NCBI RefSeq assembly: GCF_004303025.1
Contig: NZ_PJQW01000008.1
Location: 1-64,000 of the forward strand
Length of the DNA: 64,000 nucleotides
Direction: 5' to 3'
DNA from: Flavobacterium sp. J27
Lineage (GTDB): Bacteria; Bacteroidota; Bacteroidia; Flavobacteriales; Flavobacteriaceae
In this document: piece by piece, positions 8,235 through 15,757 of the stretch
Layout of the letters: every line of letters starts with the position of its first letter
Numbering within the stretch: position 1 is the first letter of the stretch
Translations under genes and position numbers: made by a program
The notes under the pieces: model-generated
What the model saw: the letters and a program-made list of their open reading frames with translations, nothing else
What the model was told of the DNA's origin: nothing
Database searches by the model: none

Positions 8235-9926
8235 TTAACTATAATTTTCGATGTAAGCAATAATGTCTGCTTCCGAATCAATTTCTAGCTTTTTTCTAAT
8301 GCGATATCGAATCGATTTTATTGATGCTAAACTGGTATTTTGCAAATCTTTTATTTCATTGGTAGACAAACCTAATTTCATTAAATACAATACTTTTTTT
8401 TCTTTCTCATTGAAAAAAGGAAAATAGGTATTTATTTTAATTTTAAAATCATGACTCACTTGGTCAATATATTCGGTTAAATTTTGGGAAGGACCATAAT
8501 CTGAGTTTTTAGATTTTAACGAAAGCAATAACGATTTTAATGCTTTGGTTTTTTCTTCTTCATTTAAATGTAAAATAGCTTTTACTTCCTTTTCAAAATA
8601 TTCCTGAACTTCCTGCTTAATTTTATTATTCAAAAACTCCGTTTTGAGTTCGGCTTCTTTCAATTGTAAGATTTGCTCGGTATTTTTTCGTTGTAAATTT
8701 TCTTCTTCTAATTTTCTTTTCGAAAGCGCCAATTGGTATTTCAAATTTTTTCGTACCAATACAAATATCGTTACAGCTGAAACTACCGAAAGCAAGAACA
8801 AAATCAAATACAATTGCTTTTTAGCTCTTTCATTTTGTAAGTTCAAACTAGCTTGTAATTTCTCTTTTTGAAAGGTATAATTCAATTCTAAAGCCGTAAT
8901 CCGTTTCGCTTCTTCAGTATTATTCAAAGAATCGTTATAGGCTTTGTACAAACTATAATCTTCTAAAGCTTTTTTATAATTGCCTTTACTTTGGTACGCC
9001 AAACTTCGATTAAAATATTCTTTTTGCAGCAAATCTTTGTGCTTTACCTTTTTTGCATTGGCAATCGCACTATCTAGCTGAACAATCGTTTGGTCATACA
9101 AACCCATATCGTGGTAACAAGTGGCTAAATTTTTATAGCTAATACTCAACTCATTGATAATTTGAAGCTCTGTAAAGGTTTTGATGTTTTCTTTAAAAAC
9201 CAAAATAGATTTGTCATAGTCCTTAATCGTATAATACAATAATGCCAAATTGCCTTTTACCTTAGATTTGTCGAGTTTGGTTGTGTATAAGGTTTCCGCT
9301 TTTTTATAGTTAATTAAAGCCGAATCGTATTGTTTGGTATAAAAATAGGTAACACCAAGCATATTGTAAGACATACCTATTTCACTGGCTTTTTCATTAA
9401 TTTTTTGACGAATACGAATCGCTTTTTGCAAATAATCTATGGCTTTTTTATACTCATGTTGTCTGCGATAAAACATGCCTAAATTATGAATGGTTAAACC
9501 AATCATGGAAGAATCTTTAATTGATTCACTCAGTTCTAACGCTTGTAAATAAGTGGCTAAAGCTTCTTCCGACAAACCTTGTTTGGCATTGATAATTCCC
9601 AAATAATTCAAAGCATCTGCTTTGTTGCTTTTCAAATACAACGAAGGGTGAGAAATTTTATCTAAAGCATGCAATACATCGTCTAAAATAATTCTAGAAG
9701 TATCAATATCCTTATTCAAAAGGTGTTTGGCCAATTCTATTTTATAGTGAATGCGTAAGGAGTCGGATTTTTCTTGTTCAATATTAGAAAGCAATTCAAC
9801 CGACACATAATCTTTCGTTTGCGCCACAACAACAGACGAAAAGACCAGTAAAAGGAATACCAGCTTGCCTAGGAATAAAGAAAATTTCCAATTTGAATCC
9901 ACTCGATGTTTTTTGCAAAAATACAC
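8235..9926 (-). CDS. TPR sensor-like protein with C-terminal LuxR-type HTH
   Basis: 563 residues. An N-terminal signal or membrane segment (about 13-36) is followed by at least five tetratricopeptide repeats (about 95-315), a second membrane segment (LYLILFLLSVVSAVTIFVLV, about 372-392), a long coiled coil, and a C-terminal HTH of LuxR/GerE type (NEKEKKVLYLMKLGLSTNEI ... IRYRIRKKLEI). This layout, periplasmic TPRs joined through the membrane to a cytoplasmic HTH, is common in Flavobacteriia and thought to be regulatory. It is divergent from rtcB (130 bp gap), so it might regulate the RNA-repair operon; that link is inference from position. Confidence 0.85.
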   Translation of the reverse strand: MYFCKKHRVDSNWKFSLFLGKLVFLLLVFSSVVVAQTKDYVSVELLSNIEQEKSDSLRIHYKIELAKHLLNKDIDTSRIILDDVLHALDKISHPSLYLKSNKADALNYLGIINAKQGLSEEALATYLQALELSESIKDSSMIGLTIHNLGMFYRRQHEYKKAIDYLQKAIRIRQKINEKASEIGMSYNMLGVTYFYTKQYDSALINYKKAETLYTTKLDKSKVKGNLALLYYTIKDYDKSILVFKENIKTFTELQIINELSISYKNLATCYHDMGLYDQTIVQLDSAIANAKKVKHKDLLQKEYFNRSLAYQSKGNYKKALEDYSLYKAYNDSLNNTEEAKRITALELNYTFQKEKLQASLNLQNERAKKQLYLILFLLSVVSAVTIFVLVRKNLKYQLALSKRKLEEENLQRKNTEQILQLKEAELKTEFLNNKIKQEVQEYFEKEVKAILHLNEEEKTKALKSLLLSLKSKNSDYGPSQNLTEYIDQVSHDFKIKINTYFPFFNEKEKKVLYLMKLGLSTNEIKDLQNTSLASIKSIRYRIRKKLEIDSEADIIAYIENYS

Positions 9927-10055
9927 TTTTTTAATACTACGCGAAATAATTGCGTATGGATATAAAATCTTTGTCCTATCAAATTAGAGGGGATGCTAAA
10001 GGGTTCCAAAATGGAATGCCTTCGGTTACCCAAAAAATAAATTAAATTTACAGTT

Positions 10056-11477
10056 ATGAACACAGCCATCAACGGAAACGATTTATTAGCCTTAGGGTAT
10101 GCAGAAGGAAGCTTAATCGGTATTGCTTTAAAATGCAACCGAAAAAGAACGGGTTTTACCAAAGAAGAAATGCTGGATAACTATACTAAAGTCTTAGCGC
10201 AACCTGAAACCTATTTGGATAATGCTTTATTTGGCGCATTGGCACAAGCTATTATTGAAAAAGCCAATGAAAAACCAGAAGATTTCATTGCTTTAAACGA
10301 TACTCCAGCTGCATTTGCGATGTATGGAGCCGATCATATTGAAGCAGGAGCCAGACAACAAATGGAAGTAGCCATGCAATTGCCGGTGACTGTTGCAGGG
10401 GCTTTAATGCCCGATGCACATCAAGGATATGGATTGCCAATTGGTGGTGTGTTGGCCACAAATAATGCTGTAATTCCGTATGGAGTAGGTGTCGATATTG
10501 GTTGTAGAATGGCGTTATCAGTATATGATATTCCAGAATTATTTTATTACGAAAACGAAGCCAAATTCAAAAGTGAATTGGTTAAGCATACTAAGTTTGG
10601 TGCCGGTCATGGATTTCACGGGCAGTACAAAGCCGATCATGAAGTGATGGAACGAAAAGAGTTTGCGAACAGTAAATTTATCCAACAATTGAAAGACAAA
10701 GCGTGGTCGCAATTAGGAAGTTCGGGTGGAGGTAATCACTTTGTAGAGTTTGGAATCATCCAATTTGAAAAAGACGATGCCGTGTTGAATATTCCAAAAG
10801 GAAACTATGTGGCCTTGTTAACGCATTCGGGTTCGAGAGGTTTTGGTGCTACCATTGCCGGACAGTATACAAAGTTGGCCAAAGAACATTGCAAACTTCC
10901 TGAAAAAGCGAAAAACTTAGCCTATTTAGGTTTGGATACCGAATTAGGTCAGGAATATTGGATTGCCATGAATTTAGCAGGCGATTATGCTTCCGCTTGT
11001 CATGAAGTGATTCATAACAAAATGGCTCAAGCGTTAGGAGCCACCGTATTAGCCAAAGTGGAAAACCACCATAATTTTGCTTGGAAAGAAATTCATAATG
11101 GAGAAGAAGTGATTGTGCACCGAAAAGGAGCCACACCAGCAGCCAAAGGCGTGATGGGAATTATTCCAGGAAGTATGACCGCACCCGGATTTTTAGTACG
11201 TGGAAAAGGAGAAGCGGAGGCTTTGCATTCGGCATCGCATGGTGCAGGAAGACAAATGAGTCGAACACAGGCGATAAAAAACATTACTAAAAAGGAGATG
11301 CAAGCGATATTAAAAGATCATGGTGTTACCTTAATTGGTGCGGGTTTAGACGAAGCCCCAATGGCATACAAAGACATCAACCAAGTAATGGCAAGCCAAG
11401 AAGCCTTAGTCGATGTCGTTGCCAAGTTTACTCCTAAAATGGTACGAATGGCAGATGATGGGAGTAGGGAGGATTAG
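10056..11477 (+). CDS. rtcB: RNA-splicing/repair ligase RtcB
   Basis: 473 residues, full length. RtcB joins a 2',3'-cyclic or 3'-phosphate RNA end to a 5'-OH end using GTP and Mn2+ through a histidine-GMP intermediate, repairing tRNAs cut by anticodon nucleases. Family motifs are visible: GVGVDIGCRM (metal Cys), SSGGGNHFVEF, HSGSRGFG and SASHGAGRQMSR (guanylylation region). First gene of an operon with two RlaP nucleotidyltransferases. No RtcA cyclase, archease or RtcR regulator is visible nearby. Start chosen at the first ATG, MNTAINGNDLL, which matches the usual N-terminus. Confidence 0.97.
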   Translation: MNTAINGNDLLALGYAEGSLIGIALKCNRKRTGFTKEEMLDNYTKVLAQPETYLDNALFGALAQAIIEKANEKPEDFIALNDTPAAFAMYGADHIEAGARQQMEVAMQLPVTVAGALMPDAHQGYGLPIGGVLATNNAVIPYGVGVDIGCRMALSVYDIPELFYYENEAKFKSELVKHTKFGAGHGFHGQYKADHEVMERKEFANSKFIQQLKDKAWSQLGSSGGGNHFVEFGIIQFEKDDAVLNIPKGNYVALLTHSGSRGFGATIAGQYTKLAKEHCKLPEKAKNLAYLGLDTELGQEYWIAMNLAGDYASACHEVIHNKMAQALGATVLAKVENHHNFAWKEIHNGEEVIVHRKGATPAAKGVMGIIPGSMTAPGFLVRGKGEAEALHSASHGAGRQMSRTQAIKNITKKEMQAILKDHGVTLIGAGLDEAPMAYKDINQVMASQEALVDVVAKFTPKMVRMADDGSRED

Positions 11478-11502
11478 ATGAGTTTAAATTTATAGAAATT
11501 TA

Positions 11503-12258
11503 ATGATGAAAGAATTAATACTAAAAAAAATAAAAGAAATAGAACTTGAAAAAGGAGTAGAAATTTTATACGCAGTAGAATCGGGAAGTAGGGCTTGGGG
11601 ATTTGCCTCTCCAGACAGTGATTATGATATCCGATTTATTTACAAACACGATTTGAATTATTATTTATCAATTTGGGAACAAACTGATGTAATTGAGTTC
11701 ATGACTGATGAAGATTTAGATGGATCAGGTTGGGATTTACGGAAAGCATTGTTGTTATTGGCGAAATCAAATGCACCTTTTCTAGAATGGATATATAGTC
11801 CAATAGTATATTTTGAAAATAAAAATTTTATAGATGAATTACGAAAAGTAGCCAATGAATGTTTTTCACCAGTTTCTTGCATGTATCATTATATAGGTAC
11901 AACTAAAAACTTTATTGAAGTTTGTGAAAAAGATCAAGTCAAATTGAAAAGTTATTTTTATGCGTTACGAACTGTATTAGCTGGGCAATGGATTGTTAAA
12001 ATGAATAGTTTTCCGCCTGTAGCTTTTATGGAGTTGTTGGATATAGCACCAAAAAACATAAAGGAGAAAGTAATGATGTTAATGGATATTAAAGCAAGCC
12101 AAGATGAAAGTTACCTGCACCCTAAAGAAGAGATTATAACAAATTTTATAAAAGAGACATTAACTTTTAATATTGAAAATGCTACTAGTTTAGCGAATAG
12201 TAAAAGAGATAATTTCAAACTTGATGAAATTTTCAAAAAAATAATTCTAAATAAATGA
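11503..12258 (+). CDS. RlaP-type nucleotidyltransferase 1 (PF10127)
   Basis: 251 residues. DNA-polymerase-beta superfamily nucleotidyltransferase: the GS motif is in VESGSRAWGF and the metal-binding Asp pair in SPDSDYDIRFIY (about residues 24-45). PF10127 is named RlaP, 'RNA ligase-associated polymerase', because it is often coded next to RNA ligases; it is predicted to add nucleotides to damaged RNA ends before sealing. It starts 25 bases after rtcB and abuts a second member of the family, so the three are one operon. The substrate is unknown. Confidence 0.9.
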   Translation: MMKELILKKIKEIELEKGVEILYAVESGSRAWGFASPDSDYDIRFIYKHDLNYYLSIWEQTDVIEFMTDEDLDGSGWDLRKALLLLAKSNAPFLEWIYSPIVYFENKNFIDELRKVANECFSPVSCMYHYIGTTKNFIEVCEKDQVKLKSYFYALRTVLAGQWIVKMNSFPPVAFMELLDIAPKNIKEKVMMLMDIKASQDESYLHPKEEIITNFIKETLTFNIENATSLANSKRDNFKLDEIFKKIILNK

Positions 12259-12259
12259 A

Positions 12260-13318
12260 ATGAGAATTGAAGATTTAAAATCGGGTAAGTTAATACTGTT
12301 TGAAGTGATTTCAGGCAGCAAAGCTTTTGGTTTAGACACACCAACTTCAGATACTGATATTAAGGGGATATATTATTTACCAAAAGAAAAATTCTTTGGG
12401 TTAGACTATATTCCTCAAGTTAGTAATGCAACCAATGATATTGTATATTATGAATTGGGGAGATTTGTAGATTTGTTACTTAAGAATAATCCAAATATTT
12501 TGGAACTTCTTGCTACTCCTGAAGACTGTATTTTATATAAACATCCAATTATGAATCAATTTCAAATTGAAGATTTTCTGTCTAAGTTGTGTAAAGATAG
12601 TTTTGCAGGTTATGCTATGACACAAATAAAAAAAGCACGTGGTTTGAAAAAGAAGATTGTAAATCCAATGGCAAAGGAACGTAAAACTTTATTAGATTTT
12701 TGTGCTATTTTAAAGGGCTATGATTCAGTTCCACTTACAAAATGGCTAGAGGAGTATGGTCTTTCTCAAGAACAATGTGGATTAATTAAGGTTCCCAATG
12801 CAAAAGGTATATATGCACTCTTTTATGATTATCATCAAATATTGGGATATAGGGGTATTGTTAAAAATGAATTATCTAATGAAGTATCAGTATCTTCTAT
12901 TGAAAAAGGAGCTGAACCAATGGAGTATTTGAGTTGTAATTTAGAAGGGTATTCAAAATACTGTAAAGAATATTCTGAATATTGGGGTTGGATTAAAAAA
13001 CGAAATGAAGAACGTTACAATACGAATCAGCTTCATGGTAAAAACTATGATAGTAAGAACATGATGCATACAATTCGTTTATTACAAACTGCGGAACAAA
13101 TACTTTCAAAGGGAAGTTTAGACATTCGAGTGCCTAATAGAGAAGAATTACTTTCAATTAAATCTGGTAAAATAGAATATGATGCTTTGTTACAAAAAGC
13201 AGAAGACTTAATTCGTAAAATTAATGTTTTGTATGAAGTAACAAGTCTGCCAGAAACACCAGAAAGTGATAGAATAATTAGAAAACTAATTGAAATACGA
13301 AAAGAGTTATATACTTAA
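12260..13318 (+). CDS. RlaP-type nucleotidyltransferase 2 (PF10127)
   Basis: 352 residues. Same superfamily as its neighbour: GSKAFG followed by TPTSDTDIKGIY gives the GS and DxD catalytic signature (about residues 17-35). It is 100 residues longer, with a helical C-terminal extension. The start codon lies one base after the preceding stop (translational coupling). Two divergent copies suggest different substrates or a heterodimer. An intrinsic terminator follows at 13348, ending the rtcB operon. Confidence 0.9.
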   Translation: MRIEDLKSGKLILFEVISGSKAFGLDTPTSDTDIKGIYYLPKEKFFGLDYIPQVSNATNDIVYYELGRFVDLLLKNNPNILELLATPEDCILYKHPIMNQFQIEDFLSKLCKDSFAGYAMTQIKKARGLKKKIVNPMAKERKTLLDFCAILKGYDSVPLTKWLEEYGLSQEQCGLIKVPNAKGIYALFYDYHQILGYRGIVKNELSNEVSVSSIEKGAEPMEYLSCNLEGYSKYCKEYSEYWGWIKKRNEERYNTNQLHGKNYDSKNMMHTIRLLQTAEQILSKGSLDIRVPNREELLSIKSGKIEYDALLQKAEDLIRKINVLYEVTSLPETPESDRIIRKLIEIRKELYT

Positions 13319-13347
13319 TTAGTATAGATTTAATAGTTCACTCTTTC

Positions 13348-13380
13348 AAAAACGTCCTTTTACCCAAAAGGGCGTTTTTT
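13348..13380 (+). terminator. Terminator of the rtcB operon
   Basis: Hairpin AACGTCCTTTT / AAAAGGGCGTT then a T-run. Nearly the same hairpin recurs at 14438-14469, so the two may be copies. Confidence 0.85.
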
Positions 13381-13395
13381 TATACTCAAACCCCA

Positions 13396-13603
13396 CCTCC
13401 TAAAAACAAAAACCCTTACCAGCCGTGCGCTAGACCTAAACGTTTACGTCTCACAACGTAAAATTTTGGGTCTCTAGCGTAAAATTTTACGTCCCGGCAC
13501 GTAAAATTTTACGTAGGCAGACGTAAAACTTTGGCTTCCTAACCTAAAATTTTGGGTTCCTAACCCAAACGTTTCGGTCTGTAACGTAAAATTTTAGGGT
13601 ATT
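13396..13603. repeat. Array 1: leader plus eight ~21-bp AAAATTTT palindromes
   Basis: A 40-bp leader (13396-13435, core CCCTTACCAGCCGTGCGC) is followed by about eight imperfect palindromes with 20-22 bp period, centred on AAAATTTT or AAACGTTT. Examples: ACGTAAAATTTTACGT (13499-13514), CGTAAAATTTTACG (13478-13491), AACCTAAAATTTTGGG (13541-13556). Flanks outside the core vary but often change on both sides so the dyad is kept. The period is close to two helical turns. No CRISPR-like identity, no spacers and no cas gene. Function unknown. Confidence 0.8.
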
Positions 13604-13712
13604 GGGTTAAAATGGATATATAAAAGTTTTAGATATCCCATCAGCAATTAAAAAATAGGGTGGAGCAACTTATGAGACCCTTACAGGGTAACAAGTTAAC
13701 GCCCAAAATCTT

Positions 13713-13914
13713 CCTCCCAAAAAACAAAAACCCTTACCAGTCGTGCGCTAAACATAAAATTTTATGTTCCTTACATAAAATTTTAACGCACCAACCTAAA
13801 ATTTTAAGTCTCTAAGGTAAAATTTTACGTCTGCCTACGTAAAATTTTAAGTCCCAGACATAAAATTTTAAGTGTCTTACCTAAAAGTTTAGGTTCTCGA
13901 GTTAAAATTGTAAG
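13713..13914. repeat. Array 2: second copy of leader and eight palindromes
   Basis: The leader at 13713-13752 repeats the array 1 leader almost exactly (CCCTTACCAGTCGTGCGC). It is followed by eight units with the same period: for example ACATAAAATTTTATGT (13752-13767), ACGTAAAATTTTAAGT and ACCTAAAAGTTTAGGT (13880-13895). The symmetric flanks ACAT/ATGT, ACCT/AGGT and ACGT/ACGT show paired changes that keep the palindrome. The start of each leader is 317 bp from the other, so the whole block was duplicated and then diverged. Confidence 0.8.
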
Positions 13915-13978
13915 GGATGGATTTTTCTAATAGATTGTTGTATAATAATGGGTTTAGGTTCCAAAATTGATACTAAGA

Positions 13979-14005
13979 TTTGAAAGAATAAAATCAGTAT
14001 ATTTG
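13979..14005 (+). promoter_or_regulatory. Bacteroidota-type promoter for the 49-aa ORF
   Basis: TTTG at 13979-13982 and TATATTTG (TAnnTTTG, -7 box) at 13998-14005, 20 bp before the ATG at 14026. Spacing is slightly short. Confidence 0.5.
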
Positions 14006-14025
14006 TTCCACTAATTCTATGAAGC

Positions 14026-14175
14026 ATGAACTACAAAATATCATTTCAGGAAAGAGCCAAGTTGGGTATGGAAATACTATCCAAACAATCTCCAATTACC
14101 TTAGAAGAAGCAAGAGCTCAAGCGAAACGATTAAGTCAAGCAAGCAAATCAAAAGTGAAGAAACAACGCTCCTAA
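14026..14175 (+). CDS. Small basic protein (49 aa), unknown
   Basis: Begins MNYKISFQERAKLGMEILSK and ends in a Lys/Arg-rich tail (SKVKKQRS). It has a good -7 box just upstream and no overlap with other genes. Basic and predicted helical, so it could bind RNA or DNA; not recognised. It lies between the palindrome arrays and the tRNA-like array in the RNA-repair locus. Confidence 0.5.
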   Translation: MNYKISFQERAKLGMEILSKQSPITLEEARAQAKRLSQASKSKVKKQRS

Positions 14176-14287
14176 AAGACTTTTAAAGACAATTTATTCT
14201 TTATTGATACCGTTTTTTACCTTACAGCTGTTTTTTACACCTAAATAAATAGGGTTTTAAAAAAGACTAATATTTCAAAATAAATCC

Positions 14288-14295
14288 TATATTTG
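14288..14295 (+). promoter_or_regulatory. -7 box TATATTTG
   Basis: A perfect TAnnTTTG box placing the transcription start near 14301-14303, directly at the start of the next element. No clear -33 TTTG. Confidence 0.45.
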
Positions 14296-14301
14296 CCCTC
14301 G

Positions 14302-14469
14302 AAATGAGAACACAGAACATACATACTGTTGCACTAGCAAAGTCAGTTTTTCGCTTAAAAGGAGATTATCCTTTTAATCGAACAGGATGTTTTGTATCAT
14401 TATGTATGTGTTAAAGTAACGATTATATCATATTTCAAAGCGTCCTTTTATCCAAAAGGACGCTTTTTT
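14302..14469 (+). ncRNA. Probable ~168-nt structured RNA (or leaderless 36-aa ORF)
   Basis: Between a -7 box and a strong terminator. A 9-bp perfect stem ACATACATA (14317-14325) / TATGTATGT (14401-14409) closes a domain holding a 9-bp hairpin TTAAAAGGA / TCCTTTTAA with loop GATTA (14355-14377). The same DNA reads as a 36-residue ORF (14304-14414, MRTQNIHTVALAKSVF to SLCMC). Because transcription would start within 2 bases of that ATG, it could be leaderless, but the stem-loop organisation favours RNA. A stem-closed RNA with internal hairpin recalls Y RNAs in general shape only. Confidence 0.45.
14438..14469 (+). terminator. Intrinsic terminator
   Basis: AGCGTCCTTTT / AAAAGGACGCT followed by T7. 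Near-identical to the terminator at 13348. Confidence 0.85.
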
Positions 14470-14696
14470 TATGTTCAAAAACGAAGTAAAAACAGTAATA
14501 ATCATAAAAATGAGAAAAATTTTTAAAAAAATAGTGGATGCGAAGTAAACCCGAGCTGAAATAATCGAAAATGAGTAAACAAATGAGAGACAGTCATTTG
14601 AAAAAATAAAACTATCAGTTGTAAAACGGATCAGGATTGTATTGCTTAAATTTACATATAACTAATTGAAAATCAATAAAATAAATTTAAAAAATA
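14470..14696. other. Non-coding stretch, nothing recognised
   Basis: AT-rich, no ORF, tRNA or clear hairpin. It ends at the promoter at 14697. Confidence 0.5.
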
Positions 14697-14729
14697 TTTG
14701 GAAGTTCGGTTTTTTTCACTTTATCTTTG
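14697..14729 (+). promoter_or_regulatory. Strong consensus promoter
   Basis: TTTG (14697-14700), 21 bp, TATCTTTG (14722-14729): an excellent match to the Bacteroidota -33/-7 consensus. It drives a ~275-nt unit ending at the terminator at 14983. Confidence 0.7.
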
Positions 14730-14834
14730 CCTCAGAAAATTACAAGAAACAATAGCAATTGCAATAACAATAATAAAAGCAATTAGAAATTAAGAATTTC
14801 AAATAATTTAGAATTCATATAATATACAATAAAA

Positions 14835-14954
14835 ATGAAACGAGATTTAAAACAACGACCAGTACAAATACTATCTGCAAAAGCAGCTTCAAAAGCGCTT
14901 GGTCTACCGCGTTTTTATTTTGATAAATTATGGGTGCCTCCTTATACGGAATAG
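14835..14954 (+). CDS. Small protein (39 aa), unknown
   Basis: Begins MKRDLKQRPVQILSAKAASK. It lies in its own unit with promoter (14697), a ~100-nt leader and terminator (14983). Basic N-terminus, Pro/Tyr-rich end. Not recognised. The arrangement (own promoter and terminator, no neighbours) also fits an RNA with a short ORF. Confidence 0.45.
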   Translation: MKRDLKQRPVQILSAKAASKALGLPRFYFDKLWVPPYTE

Positions 14955-14982
14955 TAATCTATTTGCTATACCATTATTATAG

Positions 14983-15009
14983 AGCACCTTCAAAAGAGGT
15001 GCTTTTTTT
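14983..15009 (+). terminator. Intrinsic terminator
   Basis: AGCACCT / AGGTGCT hairpin followed by T7. Confidence 0.85.
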
Positions 15010-15017
15010 ATGTATGC

Positions 15018-15045
15018 TAGTAACTAGTAATTAGTACATAGTAAA
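15018..15045. repeat. Four tandem 7-bp repeats (TAGTAAN)
   Basis: TAGTAAC, TAGTAAT, TAGTACA, TAGTAAA in exact 7-bp register, upstream of the tRNA array. Confidence 0.7.
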
Positions 15046-15181
15046 TCGCAGTTCGTCAGTTCGAGTGTTTTTTATCAAATGCGAACAGCAATTTTATAAA
15101 AAAAGTATCGAAAACCTTATTAGGGAAAAAATAATCGGTACACTTCACTCTCAAAAGGATGAAGATTATACTATAAAAAAG

Positions 15182-15255
15182 AATGTCATAGCTCAACTGG
15201 AAAGAGCATTCGCCTACGAAGCGAAAGGTTGAAGGTTCAAATCCTTCTGGCATTA
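15182..15255 (+). tRNA. tRNA-Arg(ACG)
   Basis: Cloverleaf: acceptor AATGTCA/TGGCATT (one G-U), D-arm GCTC/GAGC, anticodon stem TTCGC/GCGAA with loop CTACGAA (anticodon ACG), T-arm GAAGG/CCTTC with loop TTCAAAT, discriminator A; CCA not encoded. The very AT-rich acceptor is unusual for a bacterial tRNA-Arg. First of a group of tRNA and tRNA-like genes. Confidence 0.85.
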
Positions 15256-15260
15256 CATCT

Positions 15261-15334
15261 AATTTCGTAGCTCAGTTGGTTAGAGCAATCGCCTTTTAAG
15301 CGATGGGTCTCAGGTTCGAATCCTGACGGAATTA
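15261..15334 (+). tRNA. tRNA-Lys(TTT)
   Basis: Acceptor AATTTCG/CGGAATT, D-arm GCTC/GAGC, anticodon stem ATCGC/GCGAT with loop CTTTTAA (TTT), T-arm CTCAG-loop-CTGAC region with TTCGAAT. Starts 5 bases after tRNA-Arg, so they share a transcript. The acceptor is again AT-rich. Confidence 0.85.
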
Positions 15335-15354
15335 CAAGTGTTCTTAGAAAGGAA

Positions 15355-15404
15355 CCTACTCAAAGGATTTTTTTGACTGTCTCTCAAAAAATGAATTTGA
15401 GTTA
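15355..15404 (+). other. Hairpin between tRNA-Lys and the Pro-like tRNA
   Basis: ACTCAAA pairs with TTTGAGT, and CTA/TAG continue the stem past a bulge. The spacing suggests a processing hairpin within the polycistronic tRNA transcript. Confidence 0.4.
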
Positions 15405-15407
15405 GCA

Positions 15408-15480
15408 CTGGGAAGATAACGATGGGTTGTTTACTCGCTTTGGATGCGAGAGGTTGCAGGTTCGAGTCCTGCTTCCCAGA
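15408..15480 (+). tRNA. Pro-like tRNA (anticodon TGG), non-canonical
   Basis: Perfect acceptor CTGGGAA/TTCCCAG, anticodon stem CTCGC/GCGAG with loop TTTGGAT (TGG), T-arm GCAGG/CCTGC with TTCGAGT. The D-arm is poor (TAAC/GTTT, one mismatch), U8 is replaced by G, and position 37 is A where proline tRNAs have G (the m1G37 target that keeps the reading frame). It folds but would probably not be a normal elongator tRNA. Confidence 0.65.
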
Positions 15481-15520
15481 CAAAAAAAGTAAGAAGTAAA
15501 AAAAAGATACTTCTACACTA

Positions 15521-15594
15521 GCAGGAATGGCGAAATTGGTAGACGCGTCAGACTTAGAATCTGAATTTTGAGAGTTCAAGTCTCTCTTCCTGTA
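15521..15594 (+). tRNA. tRNA-Leu(TAG)-like without long variable arm
   Basis: Acceptor GCAGGAA/TTCCTGT, leucine-type D-arm GCG/CGC with AAATTGGTAGA loop, anticodon stem TCAGA/TCTGA with loop CTTAGAA (TAG), T-arm GAGAG/CTCTC with TTCAAGT. Only five bases (ATTTT) separate anticodon and T-arms, whereas bacterial tRNA-Leu has a variable arm of 10 or more. Every other part is intact, so this is a clean loss of the arm, not random decay. Confidence 0.7.
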
Positions 15595-15599
15595 CAAAT

Positions 15600-15725
15600 G
15601 GAACAGTGGTGTACTTGGTGTGGCACGCTAGTTTGAAATGAATTTATTCATTCAGCGAGACCAAAATATAAAATAAGAGCATGGAGCTAAACCTAGAGGG
15701 ATTCGTTCGATCCGAATCTGTTCCA
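15600..15725 (+). ncRNA. tRNA-like RNA with the anticodon arm replaced by a long insert (YrlA-like)
   Basis: 126 nt. Perfect 7-bp acceptor GGAACAG (15600-15606) / CTGTTCC (15718-15724), discriminator A, T-arm ATTCG/CGAAT with canonical loop TTCGATC, and a D-arm-like GTG/CAC hairpin with TTGG in its loop. Instead of an anticodon arm there is a ~70-nt insert closed by CTAGTTT (15628-15634) / AAACCTAG (15692-15699, one bulge) that contains the hairpin AATGAA/TTCATT. Acceptor, D and T parts kept while the anticodon region is swapped for another domain is the plan of YrlA, the bacterial Y RNA found in some rtcBA operons. No Rsr/Ro gene is visible here. Confidence 0.6.
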
Positions 15726-15757
15726 CTAAAATAAAGTTTAATTTAAAACAAAAGAAG

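Noticed and set aside
10849..11284. Minus-strand ORFs inside rtcB
   Set aside because: Shadows of a full-length conserved gene.
13396..13914. CRISPR array
   Set aside because: Units are degenerate palindromes without unique spacers, and no cas genes are in the window.
15050..15110. tRNA T-arm-like sequence around TTCGAGT near 15058
   Set aside because: No complementary stem on either side and no acceptor or D-arm nearby.
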